Source: Bremia lactucae (Eukaryota > Oomycota > Peronosporomycetes > Peronosporales > Peronosporaceae). Taken from it: 52,937 nucleotides of DNA. Below are positions 18,575-29,664 of this stretch, one piece after another. The stretch is from the NCBI RefSeq assembly GCF_004359215.1, contig NC_090612.1:3871478-3924414 (forward strand), read 5' to 3'. Position 1 is the stretch's first letter. Every line of letters starts with the position of its first letter. A model generated the notes under the pieces. That model did no database searches and had not been told where the DNA came from. It worked only from the letters and a program-made list of their open reading frames with translations. Both the position numbers and the translations under genes were made by a program.

Positions 18575-20798
18575 TTTTTTTTTTTTTATTTTTTTTTAAT
18601 TTTATTGCCAATTTAGTAGTCGCCTAGGTGTGTAGAAAGGCTAATAGCTACAAAAAGAAAGGACTCAAATGAGTCAACATGTATGCTACACTAAAGGCTA
18701 ATGGCTACATTGGGCTTGAAACGGCGGTATCCTTGCTGGAGAGTGCCGGTGGGGCCAAAGCAGGCCCAAGGTTCACTGGTTCCTTTCGGCTTGGTTAGTC
18801 AGGCCTTTGGAATGCGTACCTTGTCGTTGTTGGTGGCGACGTCGCGATCCCCGAGTCCGTCGCTGCGAGTCCTGGGTACTCCGCTGCTCTCTTGGTGTTG
18901 GCTGGCTTGTATTTGCAGGTGCAGTCGGTGTCCGGTTGAGACGCGGCCCCCAACGAGTGCTTGTACGCTGATGCGTTTTGGGGGGTAAAGCTGACGNATG
19001 TCGACGCCCATGCTGTCTGACCCATCACTGACGGCTATCACCCGACTTGGAAAAAATTTGTCCGCTGTGGGCCCTGTGGTGACAGCATGGCCACCTGTGG
19101 GGCCTGTGGTGGCAGTATTTCGGCCAGGGTCCAAAACTGGAAAAATTTCTGCACGACCCTGGGCCGAAAATAAAGTTGCGTTACTTGGGGCGTCTTCCAT
19201 GTCGGCGTCCATGCTGTCCGACCCCACATCGGCGACTGTCGCTTGACTTGGAAAAATTTCGGTCGGTGTGGGACCTGTCGGGCCTGTGGTGGCAGCACGG
19301 GCGGAATCTAAAGCTGGAAAAAATTCGGCAGCACTCCGCCTCGTTGCGGAAGCATTACGCATTGGGCCAGGAAATATTCCAGCTTCACGGGCCGGCGCGG
19401 AAGCGAAATCAGTGGCACGACTTGCCTTGGGAATGCTGGTGGCGATACTTGCGACGCTTGCAGCCGCCGTACGAGCGGAGCCCAAACCTGGAAAAATTTG
19501 TGCAGGGCTCCGCCTCGTTTCGGCGCCACTACAAACCGGAAAAGGAAACACGACCTCACGGGCCGGCACGGGAGCGACAACAGCAGCACGACTTGCGTCA
19601 AAGCCAGCGACGATGACATCTGCAACGTCCGCGCTTCCCGCACGAGCGGAGCCCAAATCTGAAAAAATTTGCGCAGGGCTCCGCCTCGTTACGGCGCCAC
19701 TACAAACAGGAAAAACGATAGCGACCTCGGCTTGGGCCGGCACGGGAGCGGCAACAGGCGCACGGGCGAGAAAGAAAGCATCGGGGGCACGAGCGGGGGT
19801 GTTGTCCGCGATGGCGTCCTCGAAAGCGTCGAGATCGTCGTCGTCTTCATGGCCTTGAGCACATAAATCACTATAATTAGTTGAATATAACATACCTTGA
19901 TTTGTGCGTTCCCCCACTTGAATGCCTTGTTCCCCCGCTTCGTTTGCGCCCTCGCACGCCTGCGCGGCGTCGGTGCCTGCCTCGCTATCGGCGGCGCCCT
20001 CGGCGTCGAGCCCGTGGTCGCCCACAGAGCTCTCAGAGGCCGTACGTAGTCGGCCTCTGATTGGCTGATTAAGTGCCACCGACATAAACAGAAGGTCCAT
20101 CGCGGAGCCAGCTGGCCGATTTGTATCAAAGCCAGCGGCAACATCGCGGGCGTTGTATGCGCCGGGTGCGCGACTCTGTAAAGGTACGCTCGACCCGGCG
20201 CCTATTCGCGGGGTTAAAGCCGTTGCGGTCGACAAAAAAGTCGTCGCGGTCGACAAAAAAGTCGTCGCGGCGCCGGCTGTCGGATTTGCGAGCCCGTCGC
20301 TTGGGCCGCTAATATTCCGGTCTGTCCCGTCTCCCCTAAAAGCAATAGAGCTGGCGACTTCCATTGGCCGATCCAATCCCACCATCCCGGGCAGAAAGTG
20401 CAGGTCAGAAACAGCTGTTCGATTTGCGAAATCGACAATTGCAACGTCCGCGACGTCAATGTCGGCAGCGGCAACGGCGGCAGTGGCGGCGACGCTAGTG
20501 TCGGCTTCGTCGACATCCTCGTCGGCAGAAAAATTAGGTACGTCCGCGCCATCCCCATCCTCACCATCGCTAAAAAATCCGCTCTCGACGGACGCGGCGT
20601 CGTCCATCCGCACCGTAAAGTCGCTCGAAGCTGTGCTGCCTAGCGGCGACGACAACTCCGACGAGCCGCTCGACAGCGCACGGCCGCGCGCAACAAGCGA
20701 GAAGATGGCCATGATGCAGAAGCAAGTAGCGGTAGCAACGCAGTAGAATTAAAAAAAAATTAACACGGGTAGAAAGCGTGTATTTATTGAAATTCTTT
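18575..20798 (-). mobile_element. U1-targeting element, copy B (assembly-collapsed)
   Basis: The 5' part (18998-20798) directly follows the intact U1 gene. The 3' part (18575-18996) has the shared C-terminal tail, 3'UTR and a long, interrupted poly(A). The two meet at a single N at 18997, so about 5 kb (zinc fingers, RNase H, RT, endonuclease) is missing. That join is best read as an assembly join between two array members, not as a real internal deletion. Confidence 0.8.
18998..20712 (-). CDS. N-terminal region of element B polyprotein, open
   Basis: From ATG 20712 (MAIFSLVARGRALSS) this copy stays in one frame through the acidic region and the diverged repeats: three blocks around TRRSPAQIF.DLGSAR and SATRRSAAEFF, spaced about 50 residues, then TTGPTG blocks. 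That shows the two frames seen in copies A and E are normally one. It contains an exact repeat TTFLSTATTFLSTATA absent from the other copies. The frame reaches the scaffold join, so any C-terminal continuation into 18575-18996 is artificial. Confidence 0.75.
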
Positions 20799-20960
20799 GG
20801 TGGAGGCGGCGCACGCGCTCGCCCCCGCTGACAAAAATTCTACTGTGAAATTACTCAAAAGAGCATTCCTGAACCCTTACAGCACCGGAGTGCAAGGGGC
20901 CTGCTCCGGCTCATGTCAACGTCCTCAATGAGCAACGTCGAACACCAGTCAGGTAAGTAT
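20799..20960 (-). ncRNA. U1: U1 snRNA gene, intact (left)
   Basis: The 162-nt sequence begins ATACTTACCTG, the invariant U1 5' end that pairs with 5' splice sites. Helix H (CCTGA/TCAGG), stem-loop I with loop GCTCATTGAGG (compare human GAUCACGAAGG, bound by U1-70K), stem-loop II with CTTGCACTCC (compare the U1A loop AUUGCACUCC), a short stem-loop III (CTCTTTTGAG), the Sm site AATTTTTG and a GC-rich stem-loop IV follow in the right order. It is followed within a few bases by the 5' end of element B. Upstream is the promoter copy at 20961-21022. The 3' end is set by the end of stem-loop IV and may be off by a few nt. Confidence 0.93.
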
Positions 20961-21022
20961 GAATAAACCTTGGGAAATGTATGAATTTACTATATGCCGC
21001 GGGTGACCTTACGTACATTTTT
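20961..21022 (-). promoter_or_regulatory. U1 promoter candidate (left)
   Basis: The 60 bp before the U1 start is nearly identical to the right copy. It has GTACGTAAGGTCACCCGCGG and then a TATA-like catatagta about 30-35 bp before the first U1 base. The GC-rich block at about -47 to -35 is a candidate proximal sequence element. This is inferred from position and from conservation between only two, recently related, copies. Confidence 0.5.
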
Positions 21023-22402
21023 TACTTTTACCTATCTTCCGAAAATTGTTTTCGAAAGACAATTCTGAATTGTTTATAAGATGCAGTTGGGAGAAATGTA
21101 GGTGAAAATATGGTGTTGCCAATTAGGTTAATCTTACCAGATTGCTTGAAATCCCGGAATTTATATCGAATAACGTCTTTGCGTTTCATCCTTCATTTTT
21201 GTAATTATGGTTGATATAAAAAATTCACGACTACAGGCCATGAAAAAATATCGTCAATCACGTCCCGTCAGCGTAGCGAATAAAACACGAGTTTAAATCA
21301 TGATTATTACACATTTGCACAAAAAGTTATGCAAAAAGTTAACGTAAGTTCTTCTGATGATCGCTGTCATCACCTACTCTTGCTTCGTCACCATCACCTT
21401 CGTAACGACGCCGTGATATCATCATGCGTGAAGATTGTGGCGGAGCGATGCCAGCACAATGCTCGTGATTGACGTTTTTATATTCTCTGCAATAAATTCA
21501 CATCGAAGGCGAGCTCACCTTCGCGTATTCTTCATGCCAAACATTTTTTTACATATAGACGCAAAAACGTCATAACCGCCACCCTTATCACAAAGGCGAC
21601 ACGTCGCACCCCAACCCACCTTGGCCCCCGCGGCCACATCCCAATATACACGCATGCCCTGCTGCGCTTATACGTGACCATCAGCAGGACGCTATCTTGT
21701 GGCAGCTCTGACTTAGAGTTGTATATAAGTCTCGACTGATAGAATAAGAGACACAGCCTTCGTTGCAGCTGCAATTGAATTGATCTTGCGTAAGCTGCAG
21801 ATTTTCACACGCGACACGTTTGTGCCGCATATTCCGCCAGTATATCGGTCCCAGAACACTTACCACTTTTGGGTTCTTCGAGACGTTTCTGGCGCAAGTA
21901 AAGTTCTCAGCGACTTCGCAAGAAATAAATCGAATGCCTTGTCATGTGCGTTCACGAGTAGCTGTCTTTTTGTCTTAATAGTGCGCGCATATTGACGCAA
22001 GTGTCGTAAGATTCCATGACAATGACACTGTAGACGACGCCAAAGCGCGTAGTTCACGAACGACTGCATCGTGCACCGATCGGCGAGCCATCACGATAAA
22101 TGTTCGGCTCCGCCACACAAAACGGTCGTTGCACTTTTGACCTCGGCGAACACCATAAATGTGGTATTGCTCATACTCGACATGATGCTTTACAAACTGG
22201 CTACATGATCCGAGCAACGATGGTTGCACTGAAGTCCGCATGTATATAAGCTGCAAGTGGGACACTGCGTACGCTCGAGTGATTCGGTCCGACCATGGAC
22301 AGCAAAATATTGTGTCGCCCATTCACGCGCAGGAAGCTTCGGTAAGATAAACTGGGCGCCGCTTTTCCTCGAATTCATAATTGGATCCAAAGCTCAGCCC
22401 TA
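20961..22402 (-). repeat. Left arm of 1.44-kb inverted repeat upstream of U1
   Basis: Reverse complement of 29665-31106, with roughly 95-98% identity by eye. It runs from the base before U1 to a breakpoint inside decayed element C. It includes the U1 promoter. Short matching open frames on the U1 strand (for example 21532-21774, MQLQRRLCLLFYQSRL) have no family I recognise, and I do not call them genes. Confidence 0.85.
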
Positions 22403-25059
22403 GCGCCAATGACCGCGCCTACGACGTCGCTCGGCGTTTTTCATCGTCCCAGCGCAGCGAACTTGACATGTCGGCGCAACTGACGGGTGACATCTCTGGA
22501 GCATAGCGGCTACGGGTGGTGCGGCACATTAATCTGGAGCATCATTTTGCTGCCGCACCGCCCTCCATCTGCACCGACTCCGTGAAGAACTTGAGTCCAC
22601 GCGACGCCAGGTGGTCCTTGACGTCGACTCAAATCAATTCAATGTCGCCGGACTTGCGCTTCAGGCGCGTAAACGGTGACGAGTCGAGCTCGCTGTTCGG
22701 GAACAACTAGATGACGCTGGGTATGCGACCTTGTCAATGGTCGAAGTCCAAAATAAAGCGCTTCTGGACCACCTGCCACACTTTTCCTTGGGAAAATATG
22801 GCACACAAAGTATCGGGCGTGTGCATCATCTTCTAAGCGTGGATGACCTGTAACACGGCGCACAAATTCGCGAGGGTCACAAACACGAGGACGCCCTTTT
22901 CATCGGCGGGAAGAAAAGCGCTGTGCACTGGACCTGTTCAGCTTTACAGGTGCCTTATTCCGCGCACGAGAGCCGAATCAACACTGTCAAGCTGGGTCTT
23001 GTACGTCGGCACATGTCGCAGAAGATAGTCGGCCTTGGGTATTCATATGTTTTGATCGCTATGACCTTCTGCCATGGTGCCAGGGACGACCGGAATATGT
23101 CTGCAATTATGCGCTTCATTTCCTACAACTCAGGTCTCATGGCTTTACGGTGCTGCGCATGGCTAAAGCCGTCACCCACGACCAAGTACGTGTCCCTTCG
23201 TTGAGCTTGAGAGACGGGATGACCTCATTGTCAAGTCGAAGCTCCACTTGGTCTTCGCGAAGGTGACCGTGGACGTCGCTCTTCACCGACAGCGACGCGC
23301 ATTTCGACGCATTCGCCTCCATCGTAGACCACTTCAGATATCGGGTCACGACAGCATGCGCCTTGTTGACCCCTAGCGCCGACGATCTGAAGGTCTTGAT
23401 GTCGTCGGCGTATGCCGTCACTGAACGTTCGTGGTGGCGGTCACCGGCACGCTAATTTCTATATGCCATCTTTTGAAGAGCACGCACGAACGGCCTTAAT
23501 GCCAACGAGAAACAGGTACGGGGACAACGGGCGGTCTTGGAAAAACTCCTGTCTGCAGAGAATTGGGTCCGTCGTCCCGTTCGTAGTGTTCGTCACGGTA
23601 TAAACTGCACCGTCATAAATTTCCAGAGGCGCGAAATAAAATTGGTGTCTGCTACGAGTGCCTGCAAAACATTACAGACGAGACCCTGCAGCATCGAGCC
23701 AAATGTATTCTTCAAGTCGTACAGAACGTCAAGCACCTGTTCGCTTCCATCCAGCGGATCAGGCGCCGCGCTATGGTTTTCGAGTACAGCTTGTGCAAGC
23801 AGGCTTTAAGGCAGATGGGTCGCCAGTTGCTTGGTTGACTTATATCACCCTTCTTGTAAATTAGCTGTATAGTGCCCACCATCCAGACGGATGGGACTTT
23901 TCCATGCGTCCAACAGACAATGAATGCTGTGCGGAGCGCCGGCAGTAGCTCGGGCAAAAATTTCTTGTATTTGTCGTACCCAATGCCATCGATGCCTGGG
24001 CTTGAAATTGCTTCGACACGGTGGACGGCGTCTTCAGCTTCGTCGGTGTGAATAGGCCGACGTCAGCACACTTGCAGAGGCGGTGAGCGGCGGCATCCGG
24101 GTTAGCAACTGACGGAAGGGCTCACCGGCCTCGTCATTGAAGTCGAAACTGCGGGCAGGTGTGTTGACGCCTTGGAAAAATCCATGCACCACCGCTCGTG
24201 GTATTGGGCAGCGGGTCGGCACCGACGAGCTCGCTGGGTTTTCGGGGTCCAGAGGAGCGTTTGCTGCATGCACGCCTTCTCATGCGTGTAGAACAAATTG
24301 CGGAGCTTCGCGCGCTTCATAGCTGCACAAATTCGACCCGCCCGCCGTCGTGCGTTCCGAACCGCCGACTGCGACGGCTCCTCTGCACCTTGGGCTTGCT
24401 CGAGACGGTCAAGAGCTTCATGGAGACGAGCAGTATTGGGCATCTGTGGCGGTCTTCGACGTGTTCGTTTATGTATTGTGCGTTGAGGCTGCAGTTTCAT
24501 ATCGTCCTGCGGTCAAGAGTGCTTGGCGAACGGCGCAAGCGCTGTGTATATGAACGGACTCAACGCGGCAAGTTAGCCTTCAGCGGTTTCTCAGTCCTCG
24601 ACGTCCGTCAACTTGTCAGCGAAGTCGTTGTTAACTCGCTGAACTGTTGCACGCGCCAGTACTTGCTCAACGTTCGACAAATTGGGACGGAGCTGCAGAC
24701 GCGACTTGTGGGACGGCACACTGTCTCGAGACACAGGCATATTCGGAAAAGTAAAACCTCGGTCACGGCGGGGGATGTCGGCTTCGGCGTCGTTCCGGCA
24801 TCCTCGGTTGGCTGCATGTCGACATTGTCGACGAGGTCAGGGTTGGCAGTGACCGTCGTTGGCGCCTGCGGCAGCTTCTGGAGACGAGCGTTGTTGCAGG
24901 CATAATTGCCGTGAACTTGCTCTAGGATGAGTGCGCTGTCTCCTTGATGGCAAGCTCTTGAACGCCATGGTGAAGCGCACCGCTGAGGCAGTCTATAAGG
25001 GCGTAGTACTCCGCCGTGTTGTTTGTCTGCGACGATCCGATCAGGAAACGGGAAACGCT
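22403..25059 (-). pseudogene. RNase H end and RT remnants of element C
   Basis: Fragments in several frames: SRPNLSNVE-like linker near 24650, RRAGRICAAMKRAKLRNLFY (24300), FPALRTAFIVCWTHGKVPSV, QLIYKKGDISQPSNWRPI (23830) and TAYADDIKTFRSSALGVNKA (23380). The YADD catalytic box survives, although the surrounding frame is broken. Much of the second half of RNase H and the motif-A region are deleted. Confidence 0.75.
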
Positions 25060-27612
25060 CTACTTAAGCACAGAGCCTTGTAACAGCGCAGCTCCAGCAC
25101 CAGCAAAAGTTTTGCTTGATCGTTGGCGACATGCTTCGTCGAAGTACAAGGTCCATTCGGTGCAGTGATGAGGCGGCGACATCGCGTCAGCTGCAGGCGC
25201 TGGCGCGACCTCTATAGTTGCATCGACCGACAGAGTTTCGTCCAAAATAGCGAAGTCCTCGACAGTGTCAAAGGCATCCATATGCGAGTCGACACGCATG
25301 CCCACGCCCGTTGAAAAAGCTGTTGGGAGGTCAGACGTGATTGTTGTCGCGGTCGCTCCACCAAGGTCCGGGACGTAGGCCATTATGCGACGAACAAAAA
25401 TGTCAACGGTGGGATTTTCCAGCTTCATAGACTCATCGTGGTCTTGGGAAGGCACGATTGGTGGGTTCACATGGCGGCGCTTGATATCGGTTACCGGCGG
25501 GGATGTCATGGGCTCTTAGTCGGTACTTAAGGCTTGGGTACCTTGATCTGCAGAGCGACGAGCAAAAGAAAAAAAAACGGCTGAAAGGAACTTGTAAACG
25601 GGGTGGCAAACTCTAGAGGAGGGTAAGACGTGTCACCTTGCGCTATCCTCCAGCCGGTACCTGCTGCTCCTGGTGCGCGGCGGTCGTTGTTAAGGGACTG
25701 ATTCCCAGTGGAGGCTATACCGAGTGGCCACTGCCCGGTGAACGACATGGCACAGACGCATCCACTGTGAAATACATCTGTGAAGCCGGTCCCGCGGTGT
25801 CGACGTTGCCGGTGCGTCCGCAGCTCGGCGAACTGGCTCGACAAAAAGCTGCACGCGGAGCACCTGAATGAGGCCGCATTGTGGGCAGAAATGGAAAGTG
25901 TAGCCATTGGCGCAGTCGGTGTGTAGTCTGTGGCGGCGAGGATGCTAAGCGGACTTCGCCGGGTGCCTTCATCGCGGGAGGCGTCTGCAGCCGCAGCAAC
26001 GAAGGCATCGTTCATGCCTGTGGCCGCGCTTGCGCTGAATTCCCTACCGCCCGCAACATCGGCAGCAATACTATCGGTGGCTGTGACACGGGCATGGGCC
26101 GAAAATAAATTTGCTGCACTTGGAACGTCTTCAATGACGACGTCCATGCTGCCGGAACCCACATCGGCGACTGTCGTACGACTTGAAAAAAATCAGTCGA
26201 TGTGGTGCTTGTAAGGCCTGTGGTAACAGCACGCACGGAGCTCAGATTCAAAAAAATCGGGCAGGGCTCCGCACGTTGTGAGCGCACTACATCTGAAATT
26301 CTGTGTCGCGACCTCGGCATTTGCCAACTTGGGAGCGACAATGGATTCACGACGGCAGCGGACACAGCGACAGTGGTGCCTGCGACGTCCGCGGCAGCCG
26401 CACGGACAAGGCCCAAATCTGAGAAAATTTATGCAGGGCTCCGCCTCGTTGTGAACGCGCTACATCCGGAATCTTCAGACCCCAACCTCGGCATGGGTCG
26501 GCACGGAAACGTCAATGGCGGCACGACTTGCGTCGGAGACCGCGACAGTGACACATGCGACGTTCGGGGTGGCCGCACGGACGGAGCCAAAATCTAAAAA
26601 AAGGTGCGCTATGCTCCGCCTCGTTTCGACGCGGCTTCATTCGGGAACAGGGATACGGACCTCGGCCATGGCTGGCACGGAAGCGACGACAGCGGCACGG
26701 GCGGGAGACAAACGTTCGGGAGCTCGAGCGGGATTGTCGTCGGCGATGGCGTCCAAGAAATCGTCGAGATCTTCGTCGCCTCGAGCACATAGGTAGTCAT
26801 TGTAATTCAAATATAAAATACCTATATTTGTGCTTTCCTCCACTTGAATACCCGCCCCCCCCCCGCTCCAATCATGTCTTCGCACGCCTGCGCGGCGACG
26901 GCGCCGGCCACGCTTTCGGCAGTGCTGGCGGCGTCGAATTCCTGGTCGCTAACGGAGCTCCCAGAGGCCGTACGTAGTCGGCCTCATATTGGCTGATATA
27001 TTTCCATCGAGATTGGCAGAAAATCCCCAGCGGAGCCAGTTGGGAGGATTTGCATCAAAGCCAGAGGCAGCATCGCGAGCGCTGTGTGCACCGAGCGCGC
27101 GACTCCGTGAAGGTATGCACAAACCGGCGCCAATTCGCGGGGTTAAAACCACCGCGGTCGTCCAAAAATTCGTCGCGGTACCGGCTGTCAGATTTGCGTG
27201 CCCGACGGTTGACCCGCTATCTTCCCGATGGGTCTCGTCTCCCGCGGCGCAAAAGACGTGGCGACTCCCATTGGCCGATCCAATTTCACCATCCCGGGCA
27301 GGAAGTGCTCTGTTCGATTAGCAATATCGGCAATCGCAGCGTCCCCGACGTCAATGCCGACAGCGGCGGCGACGGTACCGGCGGCGCTAGCGTCGTTGTC
27401 ATAGCCGTCTTTGTCAGCAGTAGCCGCAATGTTCAAACCTTCTTAAAAGAACTCGTCTTCGCTAAAAAAGCCGGTCTGACAGACACGGCGTCGTCGATGC
27501 GGACCGTGAAGTCGCTCGAAGCCGTGCTCCCTAACGGCGACGATGGCTGCGACGGCTGTGGCGACCCGTTCGACAGCGCACGGCAGCGCGTAACAAGCGA
27601 GAAGATAACCAT
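25060..27612 (-). pseudogene. N-terminal and early RNase H remnants of element C
   Basis: ATG 27612 gives MVIFSLVTRCRALSNG, matching the family N-terminus. Broken frames continue through an acidic region to a readable zinc finger at about 25527-26162 (FRCSACSFLSSQFAELRTHR then QRRH, with both C and H pairs kept). A basic linker follows, then the start of RNase H (TEWTLYFDEACRQRSSKTFA) near 25100-25160, where FDGAC has become FDEAC. At least six frame changes are needed. Confidence 0.75.
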
Positions 27613-27698
27613 GGCACAACAGGCCAAGGAGTAGCAACGCAGTAGCTTAAGAAAAGAAACACGAGTAGAAAGCGTGTATTTATTGATACGTTTTTTTT

Positions 27699-27829
27699 GG
27701 TGGGAGCGGCGGACGCGCTCGCCCACGCTGACAAAAATTCTACTGTGAAACTACTCAAAAGAGCATTCCTGAACCCTTACAGCACCGGAGTGCAAGGAGC
27801 CTGCTCCGGCTCATGTTTAACGTCCTCAA
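27699..27829 (-). pseudogene. Truncated U1 snRNA copy between decayed elements D and C
   Basis: 131 nt from U1 nt 33 to the end, with only a handful of changes from intact U1: a one-base insertion in gtttaacgtc, ggagcc for ggggcc, gaaacta for gaaatta and gcccacg for gcccccg. The Sm site and the stem-loop II loop are unchanged. It joins the 3' tail of D and the 5' end of C, so the decayed copies had the same junction structure. Confidence 0.88.
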
Positions 27830-29511
27830 TCTTTTTTTGATTATTATTGCCAATTTAGTAGTCGCCTAGGTGTGTAGAAAGGCTGATAGCTATAAAAAGA
27901 AAGGACTCAAATGAGTCAACATGTATGCTACACTAAAGGCTAATGGCTACATTGGGCTTGGATAGACGGTATGCTTGCTGGAGAGTGCTCGTGAAACAAA
28001 AGCAGGCCCAAGGGTTACTGGTTCCTTTCGGCTTGGTAGTCAGTGGTAGTCAGGCCATTGGAGTGCGTACCGTGTGGTAGACGGTGACGACGCTGCGATC
28101 CACGAGTCCGTTGCGGCGTTGTCGGTACAGGCTGACTTGTTTGTGGCGCCGCTGTCGGTGCACGGTTGAGTCGGGGTTCCCAACAAGTACATGTACGCTT
28201 ATTCGTTTTGGGCGGTATAGGTGTCGTTGCTGGTTGTACCCTTCGTGGTTCCCACCGTGTTGAGGTCCGTCTTGGCCGGAGCGAAGCGGTGATGGTCGCT
28301 GTTATCGGGTGTACTGTAGTCGTGGCGGTTGGCATCGGTATCGTTGCAGTCGGGGCGGCTCCAGATTTCTTTGATGTATCGTCCACGTTGATCTCGCCTG
28401 AGTGTAACCTCCATATCCGGTAACTTGCCTATACACACGTCGCAAAAATTTGTCTGTTCACCTTGGTAGCCGCGCGTTTGGTAAATTGCAGGTGGTCCGT
28501 GAGCGTCTTTAAGTTGGACGGGAGCACAGAGCTTAGCGCGCCATCGACCAACGCCGAAACATAATCGCGCCAGCCCACGCTCGCGAGGTATGGCTTACAT
28601 CTTCTCAGCATGACGTGTACCCATGTACCCATGTTCCCAGCAGCAACATCGTCCGACTTTTGCGCTTCGTAAGCGACCGCGAGGTCGCATACGTATGCTG
28701 TCTTCTTCGCTTCATTGAAAAGCTGTATGTCAGGGTGAAGGGCACAGCCTGGGAAGCCGTCCACGAGCGCATCGTAGCGTGCAGTCAACTAAAGATTTGG
28801 CTTTGAAAATGCGACGCCCATCGCTGTCTTAATCAACGACAGGACTTGGTCATGGCGGCCATCGATGGCGCGCGCATTGCCGGGGCAGTGCTCCAACACA
28901 AGCGGCAGCGTCTCGTCACGGATGTAGCGCGGGTGTCGACACATCTTAATGCTGCGCTCGTTTCAGCGACGGAGTACCTAGCGCGTCAGCACCAAGTAAA
29001 CACGCGCCGTGAGCGCAAAGCGGTACTCGGCGTCGCTGAGTCCACCACCGCGCGACACAGGAACTTCCTGCACCACCGACGACATCACTCTGCGTGATCA
29101 GGGTCTTCCAACGCTTCAACGCGAACAGTTTGGTTTGTTGACAAAGCTGGCGGGTCATGTCCTTGAAGCATTGTGGCTGCGGGTGGTGCAGCACTTTAAT
29201 CTGGAACATCCTTTCTGCTTCCGCACCACTTTCCATGAACAACGGCTCCGTTGACAACTTGAGTCCACGCGACGCTAGGTGTTCCTTGACGTCAGCCTTC
29301 AGCGATCCGATGTCGCCGGACATGCGCTTCTTCCGTTCGAACGGAGACGAGTTGAGCTCTTTGTCCAAGAAGAGCTGCACTGCGCTTGGTATACGTCCTT
29401 GCCAGTATTCAGGGTCCAGAATAATTTGCTTCTGGACCGCCTGTCACACTTGCTCTTGCGCAATCTTGCGAACGAAATTGTCCGACGAGTGCAACATCTT
29501 CCAGGCGTGGC
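27830..29511 (-). mobile_element. U1-targeting element, copy D (decayed, 3' third only)
   Basis: The 3' end of an old copy: poly(A)-like end, conserved 3'UTR hairpin (27905-27918), Arg/Pro tail (28015-28386), endonuclease (28429-28788) and CCHC/thumb region (28946-29511). The 5' part is cut at 29511, at a point matching about 12955 of element A. Foreign sequence follows, then the right arm of the inverted repeat. Confidence 0.85.
28429..28788 (-). pseudogene. Restriction-like endonuclease remnant of element D
   Basis: Reads DALVDGFPGCALHPDIQLFN and KKTAYVCDLAVAYEAQKSDD, keeping the HPD/PD motif and the second Asp of the nuclease core although the arginine before PD is now His. The downstream region (LPSNLKTLTDHLQFTKRAAT) matches the family. 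Frameshifts on both sides isolate it from the RT part and from the C-terminal tail. Confidence 0.75.
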
Positions 29512-29664
29512 TGCATGGACAAGCTCATACTTGCTGCCGGAAGACGACCATTTGTGCTGGCGGCGCAACTATTATGACCTTTTTGGACGTGACACTCCCC
29601 GGCTAGACGCTCTTCGACATCTTGCTGTCGCAGGACGCTTTGGAAATCGACGGAACCACGTCCG
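29512..29664. other. Unexplained 150-bp insert between element D and the inverted repeat
   Basis: This piece belongs neither to the element family nor to the inverted repeat. The plus strand has one open frame across it (LLPEDDHLCWRRNYYDLFGR, DTPRLDALRHLAVAGRFG) that continues into the arm. I recognise no family. It may be a leftover of a host gene or another transposon at the breakpoint. Confidence 0.4.

Larger units (their letters stand above)
22403..27698 (-). mobile_element. U1-targeting element, copy C (decayed, 3' end missing)
   Basis: An old copy with the same order of parts on the minus strand, but many stops and indels. Its 5' end abuts the truncated U1 copy at 27699-27829. Its 3' end is cut where the inverted repeat arm begins, at a point matching about 12520 of element A, so the CCHC knuckle, endonuclease and poly(A) end are gone. 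Confidence 0.85.

Noticed and set aside
18575..18600. T runs as Pol III or rho-independent terminators
   Set aside because: They are the poly(A) tails of minus-strand retrotransposons, each preceded by an AATAAA-type signal and joined to U1.
18799..20712. 637-residue apparent protein
   Set aside because: It crosses the single N at 18997, where two different parts of the element are joined. Only the part above 18998 is credible.
21532..21774. 80-residue frame in both inverted-repeat arms as a conserved gene
   Set aside because: The match follows from the arms being recent copies of each other. There is no family match, and conservation between copies is not evidence of coding.
26840..26880. 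C run near 26858 as a feature
   Set aside because: A short homopolymer in decayed element C, best explained as an indel site.
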